From NCBI GenBank assembly GCA_965202895.1, contig OZ241901.1, positions 1,240,001 through 1,304,000 on the forward strand: DNA of 64,000 nt, written 5' to 3'. A program made the translations under genes and the position numbers. Shown in pieces: positions 16,690 through 25,329 of this stretch; position 1 is the stretch's first letter, and the number at the start of each line of letters is the position of its first letter. This DNA is from JAJDXW01 sp965202895. GTDB lineage: Bacteria; Pseudomonadota; Gammaproteobacteria; HK1. Under the pieces are notes generated by a model. The model was not told the origin of the DNA. It saw only the letters and a program-made list of their open reading frames with translations, and made no database searches.

Positions 16690-18015
16690 TCAGAGGACGG
16701 CGCGGACCGCGCGCCGGTCCCGGTGCTCCTCGATGGCGAGCTGGATGAGCCGGTCGATGAGGTCGGGGTAGGGGACGCCGCTCGCCGCCCACAGCTTCGG
16801 GTACATGCTGATCGGGGTGAACCCCGGCATCGTGTTCACCTCGTTCACGTAGACCCGCCGCTCGCCGCCTCGCTCCACGAAGAAGTCCACCCGCGAGAGG
16901 CCGCGCGCGTCCACCGCCCGGAACGCGGCGAGGGAGAGCGCCCGCACCCGTTCGGCCGTCTCCGGGGGCAGGGGAGCGGGAATGACGAGCTTCGATGCGT
17001 CGTCGACGTACTTCGCGTCGTAGTCGTAGAACTCCCGGCTCGGCACGATCTCCCCCACCACCGACGCCCGCGGCTCGTCGTTGCCGAGCACCGCGCACTC
17101 GATCTCGTGGCAGTCGAGGGCCGCCGCCTCGATGAGCACCTTGGTGTCGTAGGCGGCGGCGTCCTCCACGCGGCCGCGAAAGGCGCCGGAGCCGTCGATG
17201 CGGTGCACCCCGACACTGGAGCCGAGGTTCGCGGGCTTGACGAACATCGGGTATCCGAGGCGCGCTTCCGCCTCGGCCCGGACCCGCTCCGGGTCGCCCC
17301 GCCACTCCGATCGGCGCACCACGAGGTGGTCCGTCATCGGGAGCCCTTCCGCCCGGAACGCCCGCTTCATCATCGCCTTGTCCATGGCCGCGGCGGAGCC
17401 GAGCACCCCCGCGCCGACGTAGGGCAGGCCGGCGAGCTCCAGGAGTCCCTGTACGGTGCCGTCCTCGCCGAAGGGACCGTGCAGCAGGGGGAAGACCACG
17501 TCGAGGGCCGGGAGCACGCCCGCCTCGGAGCCGGCCGCGCCGGCGCCTCCGGGTTCGATGGGAGCCGCCGCGCCGACCCCCCGCGCGAGCAGGCGGCCAC
17601 CCTCCGGGTAGCCCATGAGGACGGGGATGGAGTCGTCGTCCGGGCCTGGGCGGGCGGCGGAAAGGGGAGAAGATGCCCTGCCCGCTCCGTCGCCGGCCGG
17701 CTCCTCCGCCCCGGCCGCCACCCGTGCGGCGCCTGGCGGATCCCCCGCCTCGGCGGTCCGGGGCGCGTCGCCGGCGCCGGTATCCGGGCCGCCCGCAGCG
17801 CCGGCGGTACCGGCCGCGCCTCCGGCCCCGGCGAGGCGGATGGGGTCCGCCCCGCCCCGTAGCAGCCACCCGCCGTCCTTCGCGATGTGGATGAGGGTGA
17901 GGTCGTACCTGGTGCGGTCGATCGCCTCGAACACCGAGCGGGCGGAGGCGAGCGAGACCTCGTGCTCGCAGGAACGGCCTCCGAAGACGAGCCCTACCCG
18001 GATCTTGCGCGACAT
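16690..18015 (-). CDS. ddl: D-alanine--D-alanine ligase, 441 aa
   Basis: Ddl joins two D-alanines with ATP for peptidoglycan precursors. Signatures are VGLVFGGRSCEHEVSLASA at the N-terminus, HGPFGEDGTVQG, the ATP-grasp segment FVKPANLGSSVGVHR, and VNEVNTMPGFTPISMYPKLW near the C-terminus. The enzyme is about 70 residues longer than usual because residues 58-125 are an Ala/Gly/Pro-rich low-complexity insertion. The chosen ATG 18015 begins MSRKIRVGLVFGG; TATACT lies six bases upstream, again hinting at a leaderless transcript. It is divergent from the M24 aminopeptidase with 121 bases between starts. Confidence 0.95.
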   Translation of the reverse strand: MSRKIRVGLVFGGRSCEHEVSLASARSVFEAIDRTRYDLTLIHIAKDGGWLLRGGADPIRLAGAGGAAGTAGAAGGPDTGAGDAPRTAEAGDPPGAARVAAGAEEPAGDGAGRASSPLSAARPGPDDDSIPVLMGYPEGGRLLARGVGAAAPIEPGGAGAAGSEAGVLPALDVVFPLLHGPFGEDGTVQGLLELAGLPYVGAGVLGSAAAMDKAMMKRAFRAEGLPMTDHLVVRRSEWRGDPERVRAEAEARLGYPMFVKPANLGSSVGVHRIDGSGAFRGRVEDAAAYDTKVLIEAAALDCHEIECAVLGNDEPRASVVGEIVPSREFYDYDAKYVDDASKLVIPAPLPPETAERVRALSLAAFRAVDARGLSRVDFFVERGGERRVYVNEVNTMPGFTPISMYPKLWAASGVPYPDLIDRLIQLAIEEHRDRRAVRAVL

Positions 18016-18136
18016 TCGGCTAGTATAGGCCGTCCCGCGCCGGTCCATGCGGCCGGGCCGTATGCGACCGTCCCCGAGCACCCCGCGGAGGCCGTCCCTT
18101 GGCAGTGCGCACGTGCCCACGAACGGAGTCCGAGCC

Positions 18137-19939
18137 ATGAGGGCGGGAGGCGCGCGAGCGCGGCTCGCCCGCCTCCGCGACGTGATGCGCGAGCACGGGG
18201 TCGCGGCCTATCTCGTGCCGTCGAGCGATCCGCACCAGAGCGAGTACGTGCCGGACCACTGGGCGCGCCGGCAGTGGGTGAGCGGGTTCACGGGCTCGGC
18301 CGGCGACCTCGTGGTGGGCCTCGCGGGCGGGGGCCTCTGGACCGACGGGCGCTACCACCTCCAGGCCCGGCAGCAGCTGCGGGGGACCGGGATCCGGCTG
18401 TTCCCGGTCGGCGAGAAGGACGTGCCGACCCTGGAGAAGCATCTCGCGAAGATCCTTCCGAGGGAGTCCGCGGTCGGGGTGGACCCCGCGGTCCTCGCCA
18501 TGCGGCGCGCGCGCCGGATCGCGAGGACCCTCGCGCCCGCCGGGGTGGCCCTGAAGCCCATCGACGAGAATCTCGTGGACGCGGTGCGCGGCCCGGTGCC
18601 GGGCCGGCGCGCGCGCCCCCGCGTCGCGCCCCTTCCCACCCGCTTCGCGGGCGAGTCGAGCGCGTCCAAGCTCCGGCGGGTGCGCAGCGCCATGCGCCGG
18701 CGCGAGGCGGAGGCCCTCGTCGTCACCACCCTCGACGCGATCGCCTGGCTGTTCAACGTGCGCGGCTCCGACGTCGCCTACAACCCGGTGGTCATCGCGT
18801 ACGCGGTGGTGACCCCGGACGAGGCGGTCCTGCACGTCGACCGGGGCAAGCTGGACCCCGCGGCGGAGGCCCATCTTCGCCGCATCGCCCGGGTCGAGCC
18901 CTACGCCGCCATCCACCGCACCCTGCGCGGTCTCGGGCGGCGCAAGGCGGCGGTGTGGATCGATACGGAGACGACGAGCCTCATGTGCGCGCGCCTCCTC
19001 GACGGGGCGAAGCCGATCTTCGCGCCGTCGCCGATCCCGCGCATGAAGGCGCGCAAGAACGCGGTGGAACTCGCCGGCATCCGCGCCGCCCACCGGCGCG
19101 ACGGGGCGGCCATGGTGCGCTTCCTCCGCTGGCTGGAGCGGTCCGTGCCGGCGGGCGGGGTCACCGAGATGAGCGCCGCCGCGAAGCTCGATGGCCTCCG
19201 CGCCGAGGGGGAGCACTTCCGGGGGTTGAGCTTCCCGACGATCGCGGGGTACGCCGAGCACGGGGCCATCATCCACTACCTGGTGGACGAGGCGAGCGAC
19301 GCGCCCCTGCGCCCCGAGGGGCTCTTCCTCGTGGATTCCGGGGGACACTACCTCGACGGCACGACCGACGTCACCCGCACCCTGCTCCTCGGCGGGCGGC
19401 CCACCGACGCGCAGCGCGACAGCTACACCCGGGTGCTCAAGGGGCACATCGCGATCGCCACTGCGCACTTTCCGGCCGGCACGACCGGGGCGAGGCTCGA
19501 CACCCTCGCCCGCGCCGCGCTCTGGCAGTCGGGCCGGGACTACGCGCACGGGACCGGGCACGGGGTGGGCGCCTTCCTCAACGTGCACGAAGGGCCGCAG
19601 TCGATCAGCCACCGCTCGACCAAGGTCCCGCTGGAGCCCGGCAACGTCCAGTCGAACGAGCCCGGCTACTACGAGCCCGGCGCGTTCGGCATCCGTATCG
19701 AGAACCTGGTGGAGGTCGTCGAGGACGAGGCCACCGCGCCGGGCGATTTCCTCCGCTTCGACACCCTGACCCTGTGTCCGATCGAGAAGCGGCTCGTCGA
19801 TCCCGAGCTGCTGTCCGCGGGCGAGCGCGGGTGGCTCGATGCGTACCACGCGCGGGTCCTGGACACCCTCGGGCCCGACCTCGATCGGGACGAACGGGCC
19901 TGGCTGGAGCAGGCGTGCGCCCCCCTCGGCGTCTCCTGA
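18137..19939 (+). CDS. Xaa-Pro aminopeptidase family (M24) protein, 600 aa
   Basis: This is a three-domain aminopeptidase P: two creatinase-like N-terminal domains followed by a pita-bread metallopeptidase domain. All metal ligands are visible: two aspartates in VDSGGHYLDGTTDVTRT, the histidine in GTGHGVGAFLNVHEGPQ, and the glutamates in SNEPGYYE and RIENLVEV. It would remove N-terminal residues preceding proline, in the cytoplasm. ATG 18137 has GGAG upstream and fits the family's start (RLARLRDVMREHGVAAYLVP). Confidence 0.94.
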   Translation: MRAGGARARLARLRDVMREHGVAAYLVPSSDPHQSEYVPDHWARRQWVSGFTGSAGDLVVGLAGGGLWTDGRYHLQARQQLRGTGIRLFPVGEKDVPTLEKHLAKILPRESAVGVDPAVLAMRRARRIARTLAPAGVALKPIDENLVDAVRGPVPGRRARPRVAPLPTRFAGESSASKLRRVRSAMRRREAEALVVTTLDAIAWLFNVRGSDVAYNPVVIAYAVVTPDEAVLHVDRGKLDPAAEAHLRRIARVEPYAAIHRTLRGLGRRKAAVWIDTETTSLMCARLLDGAKPIFAPSPIPRMKARKNAVELAGIRAAHRRDGAAMVRFLRWLERSVPAGGVTEMSAAAKLDGLRAEGEHFRGLSFPTIAGYAEHGAIIHYLVDEASDAPLRPEGLFLVDSGGHYLDGTTDVTRTLLLGGRPTDAQRDSYTRVLKGHIAIATAHFPAGTTGARLDTLARAALWQSGRDYAHGTGHGVGAFLNVHEGPQSISHRSTKVPLEPGNVQSNEPGYYEPGAFGIRIENLVEVVEDEATAPGDFLRFDTLTLCPIEKRLVDPELLSAGERGWLDAYHARVLDTLGPDLDRDERAWLEQACAPLGVS

Positions 19940-20135
19940 CGGGCGACCGCGCGGGGGCCGCCTGCGCGCGGCTGCCGCGAGGCCGGCCGGAATGGAGCGG
20001 GCCGTCCTTTCGGAGCGTCGTGGCCGGGGCCGGGGCCGGAAGCGGGAGCAGGGGACGGTCCGGAAGCGAACGGCGGAGGTCGGCGCCCGGCGTCGGGGGC
20101 CTCTCCCCGAGCCCGCCCGCCGCGTGCGAACCCGC

Positions 20136-21344
20136 GTGAGCGCCGTCGCGCGGGGCCCCTCCACGCCCGTCTCCGCCCGTCTCGCGGCCGTCCAGTCCCC
20201 GATCATCCCGATCGTGATGGACCTCTACCGGCGCCGTCCGGGCGCCATATCCCTCGGGCAGGGGGTGGTCGGATACGGCCCGCCGCCCGGGGTCGCGAGC
20301 CGGGTCGCCCGGTTCTGCGAGACGCCCGCCCACCATCTCTATCAACCGGACGAGGGGATCCCGGAGCTCCGCGCCGCCATCGGGGAGAAGCTCGCCCGGG
20401 AGAACCGGATCGACCCGGCCGGCCGGGAGATCATGGTGACCGCGGGCGCCAACATGGGCATGCTGAACGCGCTCATCGCGATCACCGATCCGGGCGACGA
20501 GGTCATCCTCCCCCGGCCGTACTTCTTCAACCACGAGATGGCGATCCGGATGGCGGGGGCGGCGCCCCGGATCGTGCCCTGCCGCCCGGACCATCAGCTC
20601 GACGTCGGGGCGATCTCGGCCGCCGTCGGCCCCCGCACCCGGGCGGTGGCGACCACCTCGCCCAACAACCCGAGCGGGGCGACCTACCCGGAAGCGGACC
20701 TCCGGGCGGTGAACGCCCTGTGCGCGGAGCGCGGCCTCTACCACCTGCACGACGAGGCGTACGAGTACTTCGTGCACGACGGGGCGAGGCATTTCTCGCC
20801 GGGCGCGACCCCGGGGAGCGAGGCGTACACCATCGAGCTCTGGTCCCTCAGCAAGGCCTACGGGTTCGCGAGCTGGCGGGTGGGCTACATGGCCTTTCCG
20901 GCCGGGCTCATGGAGACCCTGCTCAAGGTCCAGGACACGAACGTCATCTGCGCCCCCGCCATCTCCCAACATGCCGCCCTCGCCTGCCTCGAGGCGGGCA
21001 TCGGGTACTGCCGCCCCCTCATCGAGGGGTTCGCCCCGAACCGGGAGCTCCTCCTCGACACCCTCGCCGGCCTCGGCGGCCGGGTGGAGGCATCGCCCGC
21101 GAACGGCGCGTTCTACGTCTTCGTCCGGGTCGGTGGAGGCCGGGCCCTCGACGACATGGCGGTGGTGCGCGAGCTCGTCGTCGAGCACGGGGTCGCGGTG
21201 GTGCCGGGGTCCGCGTTCGGCGTCGAGGAGGGGTGCAGCCTGCGGCTCTCCTACGCGGCGGTGGACCGCGACACGATGGCGTCGGGGGCGAGGCGGCTCG
21301 CGGACGGGCTCAGGGCCATCACCGACAGGAGAACCGGGAAGTGA
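20136..21344 (+). CDS. Class I/II pyridoxal-phosphate aminotransferase, 402 aa
   Basis: This is a fold-type I aminotransferase: SLGQGVVGYGPP, YQPDEGIPELRAAIGEKL, TTSPNNPSGATYP and the PLP lysine in WSLSKAYGFASWRVGYM (about residue 240). The substrate cannot be read from sequence. GTG 20136 is the most likely start; GTG 20124 is possible. Its stop overlaps the next gene by four bases (GTGA), so the two are co-translated, suggesting amino-acid or amine catabolism with the downstream hydrolase. Confidence 0.9.
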   Translation: MSAVARGPSTPVSARLAAVQSPIIPIVMDLYRRRPGAISLGQGVVGYGPPPGVASRVARFCETPAHHLYQPDEGIPELRAAIGEKLARENRIDPAGREIMVTAGANMGMLNALIAITDPGDEVILPRPYFFNHEMAIRMAGAAPRIVPCRPDHQLDVGAISAAVGPRTRAVATTSPNNPSGATYPEADLRAVNALCAERGLYHLHDEAYEYFVHDGARHFSPGATPGSEAYTIELWSLSKAYGFASWRVGYMAFPAGLMETLLKVQDTNVICAPAISQHAALACLEAGIGYCRPLIEGFAPNRELLLDTLAGLGGRVEASPANGAFYVFVRVGGGRALDDMAVVRELVVEHGVAVVPGSAFGVEEGCSLRLSYAAVDRDTMASGARRLADGLRAITDRRTGK

Positions 21345-22279
21345 GCGTGGAGATCCCCTTCCGGCGGGCGCTGGAGTTCGAGTACGGCCGGGTCGACCTC
21401 ATCTCCCCGCCGGGTGCGGTCCCGGTGCGGCGGGTGGTCGCCCGCAATCCGAGCGCCTTCACCCTGTACGGGACCGGCACCTACATCGTCGGCCGGGGCC
21501 GGGTCGCGGTCATCGACCCCGGGCCGGCGCTCGCCGATCACGTGGAGGCCCTCGCCGCCGCGGTCGCGGGCGAGGAGGTGAGCCACGTCCTCGTCACCCA
21601 CACCCACAACGACCACTCGCCCGCTGCCCGGCCGTTCAAGGCGAGGGTCGGGGCGGGCGCCGTCTACGGCTACGGTCCGCACGGCTCGGGGCGGGGCGGC
21701 GTGGAGGAGGGAGGCGACATGGAGTTCGTCCCCGAGATCGAGGTCCGGGACGGCGACCTCATCGAGGGTGACGGGTGGACGTTCGAGTGCGTGCACACGC
21801 CCGGCCACACCTCGAACCACGTCTGCTTCGCGCTTCGCGAAGACCGGGTCCTCTTCTCCGGCGACCACGTGATGGGGTGGTCGACCAGCGTCATCTCTCC
21901 GCCGGACGGCGACATGGGCGACTACCTGCGGAGCCTGTCCCGCCTCCTCGAGCGCGACGACGTCCGCTACTGGCCGACCCACGGACCCTGCATCGACGAT
22001 CCCAAGCCCTACGTCCGCGCGTTCATCGCCCACCGCCGCGAGCGCGAGGAGCAGATCCTCGCGTGCCTGCGGGACCGTGTGGGCCGGATCCCGGACATGG
22101 TGCCGCGGATGTACGCGGGGCTCGCCCCCGGCCTCGTCCCCGCCGCGGGCCGCTCGGTGTTCGCGGCGATGCTCGGTCTCGTCGAGAGCGGACAGGTGGC
22201 CGTGGACGGCGAGCCGGCGCCAGAGTCGGTCTACCGCCTCGCGGAGCCCGGCGCCTTCACGGAACCCGGCACCGGCTGA
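21341..22279 (+). CDS. Metallo-beta-lactamase-fold hydrolase, 312 aa
   Basis: The zinc motif THTHNDHSP, CVHTPGHTSNHVCF, FSGDHVMGW and PTHGPCID are the metal ligands of the MBL fold. The C-terminal region RREREEQILACLRDRVGRIPDMVPRMY resembles the winged-helix tail of LACTB2/thioesterase-like members. The GTG start overlaps the aminotransferase stop. It probably hydrolyses a thioester or similar bond; the substrate is unknown. Confidence 0.9.
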   Translation: MSVEIPFRRALEFEYGRVDLISPPGAVPVRRVVARNPSAFTLYGTGTYIVGRGRVAVIDPGPALADHVEALAAAVAGEEVSHVLVTHTHNDHSPAARPFKARVGAGAVYGYGPHGSGRGGVEEGGDMEFVPEIEVRDGDLIEGDGWTFECVHTPGHTSNHVCFALREDRVLFSGDHVMGWSTSVISPPDGDMGDYLRSLSRLLERDDVRYWPTHGPCIDDPKPYVRAFIAHRREREEQILACLRDRVGRIPDMVPRMYAGLAPGLVPAAGRSVFAAMLGLVESGQVAVDGEPAPESVYRLAEPGAFTEPGTG

Positions 22280-22355
22280 AGCGCGAACGGTCCGGCCCTT
22301 CCGGCGCGGGCCGTCCCTGCCTCCGCCCGGGGCGGATCTCCCGGCCGGCGCGGCC

Positions 22356-23627
22356 TCAGGCCGCGGCCGGAGCGGCCTCCTCCTCCCGGACGAAGGCGAG
22401 GAGCACCGCCCCGATCACGAGCACGACGATCACGGACAGGATCCCGAGCCGGGAGCTGCCGGTGAGGAGGCCGGTGACCGCCACGAGGGACGGGCCGACG
22501 ATCGCCGCGAACCGCCCCAGCATGTTGAAGAACCCGAAGAACTCTCCGCTCTGGGCGGCCGGCACGAAGCGCGCGTAGAGCGAGCGCGAGATCGCCTGCA
22601 CCCCGCCCTGGACGAGGCCGACGACCACCGCGAGGACGTAGAATTCGGTGACCGAGGTCATGAAGTACGCATAGACGGTGACCGCCACGTACACCACCAC
22701 CCCGAAGTAGAGGGTCGGCTTCGGGCCGACCCGCCGGGCGGCGAGCCCGTAGGCGAGGGCGGCCGGGAACCCGACGAACTGGGTGATGAGGAGGGCCACG
22801 ATGAGGCTGTCGGAGGGGAAGCCGAGCGCCAGCCCGTAGTCCACCGCCATCCGGATGATGGTGTGGACCCCGTCGATGTAGAAGAAGTACGCGAGGAGGA
22901 ACAGCCCCGCCATCCGGTGGGTGCGGTGCTCGCGCAGGGTCTTCGCGAGCGAACGGAACCCGGCCGCGACGGCCGAAGCGGTGTCCCCGGTCCGGGGGGG
23001 CTCCGGCACGTGCCGGAAGAGGGGGATGGAGAAGACGAGCCACCACACCGCGACGGTCACGAAGGAGATCCGCACCGCCTCCGCGGCCCCCGAGAACCCG
23101 AACGTCTCCGGCATGAGCACCATCGCCACGTTGAGGGCGAAGAGGACGCCACCGCCGATGTAGCCGAGCGAATAGCCGAACGAGGAGACCTCGTCGTACC
23201 GGCCGGGCGGGCTCACGGCCACGATGAGGGCGTCGTAGAAGACGATGCCGCCGGAGAATCCCACCGAAGCGAGGACGTACACGAGGGCGGCGGTGGACCA
23301 GTCGCCCTGTTCGACGAACCAGAGCCCCGCCGACGTCACGATGCCGAGCGCGGTGAAGACGGCGAGGTACTTCTTGCGGGCCGCGCCCCCGTCCGCGATG
23401 GCCCCGAGGATCGGCGCCGCGATCAGGATGAAGACGCTCCCGATCGAGTTCGCGAACCCGAGCTGCGCGGTGCTCGTGACCGCGTCCGCCTCCGAGCTCC
23501 AGTATTCCTTGAAGAAGACCGGGAAGAAGCCGGCGATCACGGTGGTCGCGAACACCGAGTTCGCCCAGTCGTAGAGCGCCCAGGAGAAGACGCGACGGTC
23601 CCGGAACATCTCGCGAATCGTGCCCAT
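22356..23627 (-). CDS. MFS transporter, UMF1/Atg22-like, 423 aa
   Basis: The protein has about twelve hydrophobic segments. The N-terminus MFRDRRVFSWALYDWANSVFATTVIAGFFPVFF is the hallmark of the UMF1/Atg22 family, as is GYSLGYIGGGVLF. These are inner-membrane permeases whose substrates are unclear; amino-acid export is known for the vacuolar relatives. ATG 23627 has GGGGAGGG directly upstream, and TACACT about 30 bases upstream may be the -10 element. Confidence 0.9.
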   Translation of the reverse strand: MGTIREMFRDRRVFSWALYDWANSVFATTVIAGFFPVFFKEYWSSEADAVTSTAQLGFANSIGSVFILIAAPILGAIADGGAARKKYLAVFTALGIVTSAGLWFVEQGDWSTAALVYVLASVGFSGGIVFYDALIVAVSPPGRYDEVSSFGYSLGYIGGGVLFALNVAMVLMPETFGFSGAAEAVRISFVTVAVWWLVFSIPLFRHVPEPPRTGDTASAVAAGFRSLAKTLREHRTHRMAGLFLLAYFFYIDGVHTIIRMAVDYGLALGFPSDSLIVALLITQFVGFPAALAYGLAARRVGPKPTLYFGVVVYVAVTVYAYFMTSVTEFYVLAVVVGLVQGGVQAISRSLYARFVPAAQSGEFFGFFNMLGRFAAIVGPSLVAVTGLLTGSSRLGILSVIVVLVIGAVLLAFVREEEAAPAAA

Positions 23628-24204
23628 GGCCCTCCCCCTGCGCCGCCGTGCGCGGCGAGTGTAGCGCAATCGTCGGGGGCCGGGGGCGGAGGTCGGTCCG
23701 GCATGTCTCCGTCCTCCTGCGGCGGGCGCCAATCCGATCCCGATGGCGGGTCGTGCCCCGTTCCAGGCCGCATCGACAGCGCGCCGACGCCGGCAATCCC
23801 GCCCGGTGATTCCGACCGGTCGAGACCACCCGCTCCACGTCGAAGAGATTGGAGCCGCCCGAGTGGCCGGGGAGCGAGCAGGTTCGCCGTCCGGTCGCGC
23901 AACGATCCCGCGCGGCCGGCGCCCGGAGACGGCGATCGAGCGGCGCTGCGAGCTCCGTCTTCGGCTGATCGACCTCTGGGCGGGCGGACAACCCTCGGGC
24001 ATGCGACGCGGGCTCCGGCCGAGGACGGTATGCCCTGCCGGTGTGGGGCGAAGCCTCGAGGGGAGGCGCTTCGAGTCCTACGGGAGTGGTTCTGTGGCCC
24101 GAGGGTGAGTGGGGCGTTGTCCTGTGAAACGCGCTCCGAACGCCCCTGACGTCTCGAGCCCGCGGGCGGTATCGCCCGAAGCCGGACAAGGCTATGTTGG
24201 GCGG
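23628..24204. other. Intergenic region upstream of the third Rpn gene
   Basis: I see no supported gene in these 577 bases. The last 100 bases align with the upstream regions of the Rpn copies at 6207 and 7844 (GAAACGCGCTCCGA, ACGTCT, CGAGCCC, ATCGCC, GCTATG), so the promoter region is conserved although the coding sequences have diverged. Confidence 0.55.
24193..24198 (+). promoter_or_regulatory. Candidate -10 element for a leaderless rpnL-C transcript
   Basis: TATGTT ends six bases before ATG 24205, and ATCGCC lies 16 bases upstream of it, the same geometry as in copies A and B. Confidence 0.42.
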
Positions 24205-25218
24205 ATGCAGGACGCCGCCTACAAGAATCTGTTCTCCTACCCCCGGATGGTCGAGGACCTGCTGCGCGGGTTCGCCGCGAAGGGGTGGAGCGACGCGCTC
24301 GACTTCACGACCTTGGAGAAGGTGCCGTCGGAGTTCGTGAGCGAGGACCTGCGGCGGCGCCAGGGGGACGGGCTGTGGCGGGTGCGCTTTCGCGATGCGT
24401 CCTGGCTTCACGTGATGGTGCTGCTGGAGTACCAGTCCACCGCCGACCCGTACATGGCCGTTCGGATGATGGTCTACGCCGGGTTGCTGTACCAGGACCT
24501 CATTCGCCGGGGAGAGCTGGGACCGGGCGGGGAGCTGCCCCCGGTGCTGCCGGTGGTGCTGTACAACGGTCGTTCGCGCTGGAAGGCGGCCGAAGACCTG
24601 GGGAAGCTGATAGCGCCGGTCGGCGAGCCACTGGCGCGCTATCAGCCGTCGTTTCGGTACTTCGTGCTTGACGAGCGGGCGCACCGGGAGGACGATCTGC
24701 CGCGAGGCAACCTGGTGACGGCGCTGATCGGGTTGGAGACCAGCCGGACGCCGGAGGCCCTGGGTCGGGCGGTGTCGTCGCTGGCCGAATGGGTCCGGGG
24801 TCCGGGCGATCCGGAGCTCGGGCGAGCGTTCTTGCAGTGGGCGTTGTGGGTGGTCATGCCGCCGGGGTTCCGTTCGGAGGACCTGTCGCGACTGTTGCCG
24901 CAATTGGAGGAGGAGCCGACGATGTTGGCCGAACGGGTGAAGGAGTGGTACGAGGAGGCTCGCGTACAGGGCATCGAACAGGGCATCGAACAGGGTATCG
25001 AGCAGGGCATCGAGCGAGGCCGCGCCGAGGAACGGGCGCTGCTGTGTCGGTGGGCGGCGCGGAAGTTCGACCCCGGGACGGGCGCACGGCTGTCGGGTTT
25101 GCTGGACCGTCTCACGGCGCCCGGCCAGCTTGGCGAGGTCGGGGACTGGATGATCGAATGCGACACGGGTGCGGACCTGCTCGCCCGCGTCGAACGGATG
25201 GTCCAACCCTCCTCCTGA
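24205..25218 (+). CDS. Rpn-family PD-(D/E)XK nuclease (copy C, divergent), 337 aa
   Basis: It starts MQDAAYKNLFSYPRMVEDLL, with LHVMVLLEYQS as the catalytic E-x-Q segment and VLPVVLYNGRSRW. It is clearly paralogous to copies A and B but with many substitutions, so an older divergence. The C-terminal part has three IEQG and one IERG repeats and then the DUF4351-like region, ending with an extra QPSS. It stands alone on the plus strand with no stand-alone RpnS nearby. A GTG 96 bases upstream would add residues without similarity. Confidence 0.87.
   Translation: MQDAAYKNLFSYPRMVEDLLRGFAAKGWSDALDFTTLEKVPSEFVSEDLRRRQGDGLWRVRFRDASWLHVMVLLEYQSTADPYMAVRMMVYAGLLYQDLIRRGELGPGGELPPVLPVVLYNGRSRWKAAEDLGKLIAPVGEPLARYQPSFRYFVLDERAHREDDLPRGNLVTALIGLETSRTPEALGRAVSSLAEWVRGPGDPELGRAFLQWALWVVMPPGFRSEDLSRLLPQLEEEPTMLAERVKEWYEEARVQGIEQGIEQGIEQGIERGRAEERALLCRWAARKFDPGTGARLSGLLDRLTAPGQLGEVGDWMIECDTGADLLARVERMVQPSS
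24906..24915 (+). promoter_or_regulatory. Internal Shine-Dalgarno for RpnS in copy C
   Basis: GGAGGAGGAG is followed by six bases and ATG 24922, inside the coding sequence of copy C. Confidence 0.62.
24922..25218 (+). CDS. Intragenic RpnS-like protein inside copy C, 98 aa
   Basis: ATG 24922 lies in frame and is preceded by GGAGGAGGAG at 24906-24915. The start MLAERVKEWYEEARVQG corresponds exactly to MLAESVKEW in copies A and B. Retention of both the ATG and the Shine-Dalgarno in this divergent gene supports selection for internal initiation. Confidence 0.62.
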   Translation: MLAERVKEWYEEARVQGIEQGIEQGIEQGIERGRAEERALLCRWAARKFDPGTGARLSGLLDRLTAPGQLGEVGDWMIECDTGADLLARVERMVQPSS

Positions 25219-25329
25219 CCTGCCGGCGGACGGCTGCGGGAGCTGGGCCACTCGGGGCCGCCGCCCTCGCGCCCTCCTGTGCGGCAGGCGGCCGCCGGGG
25301 TCCGATGATCCCGGTCGTTCGGGCCGTGA

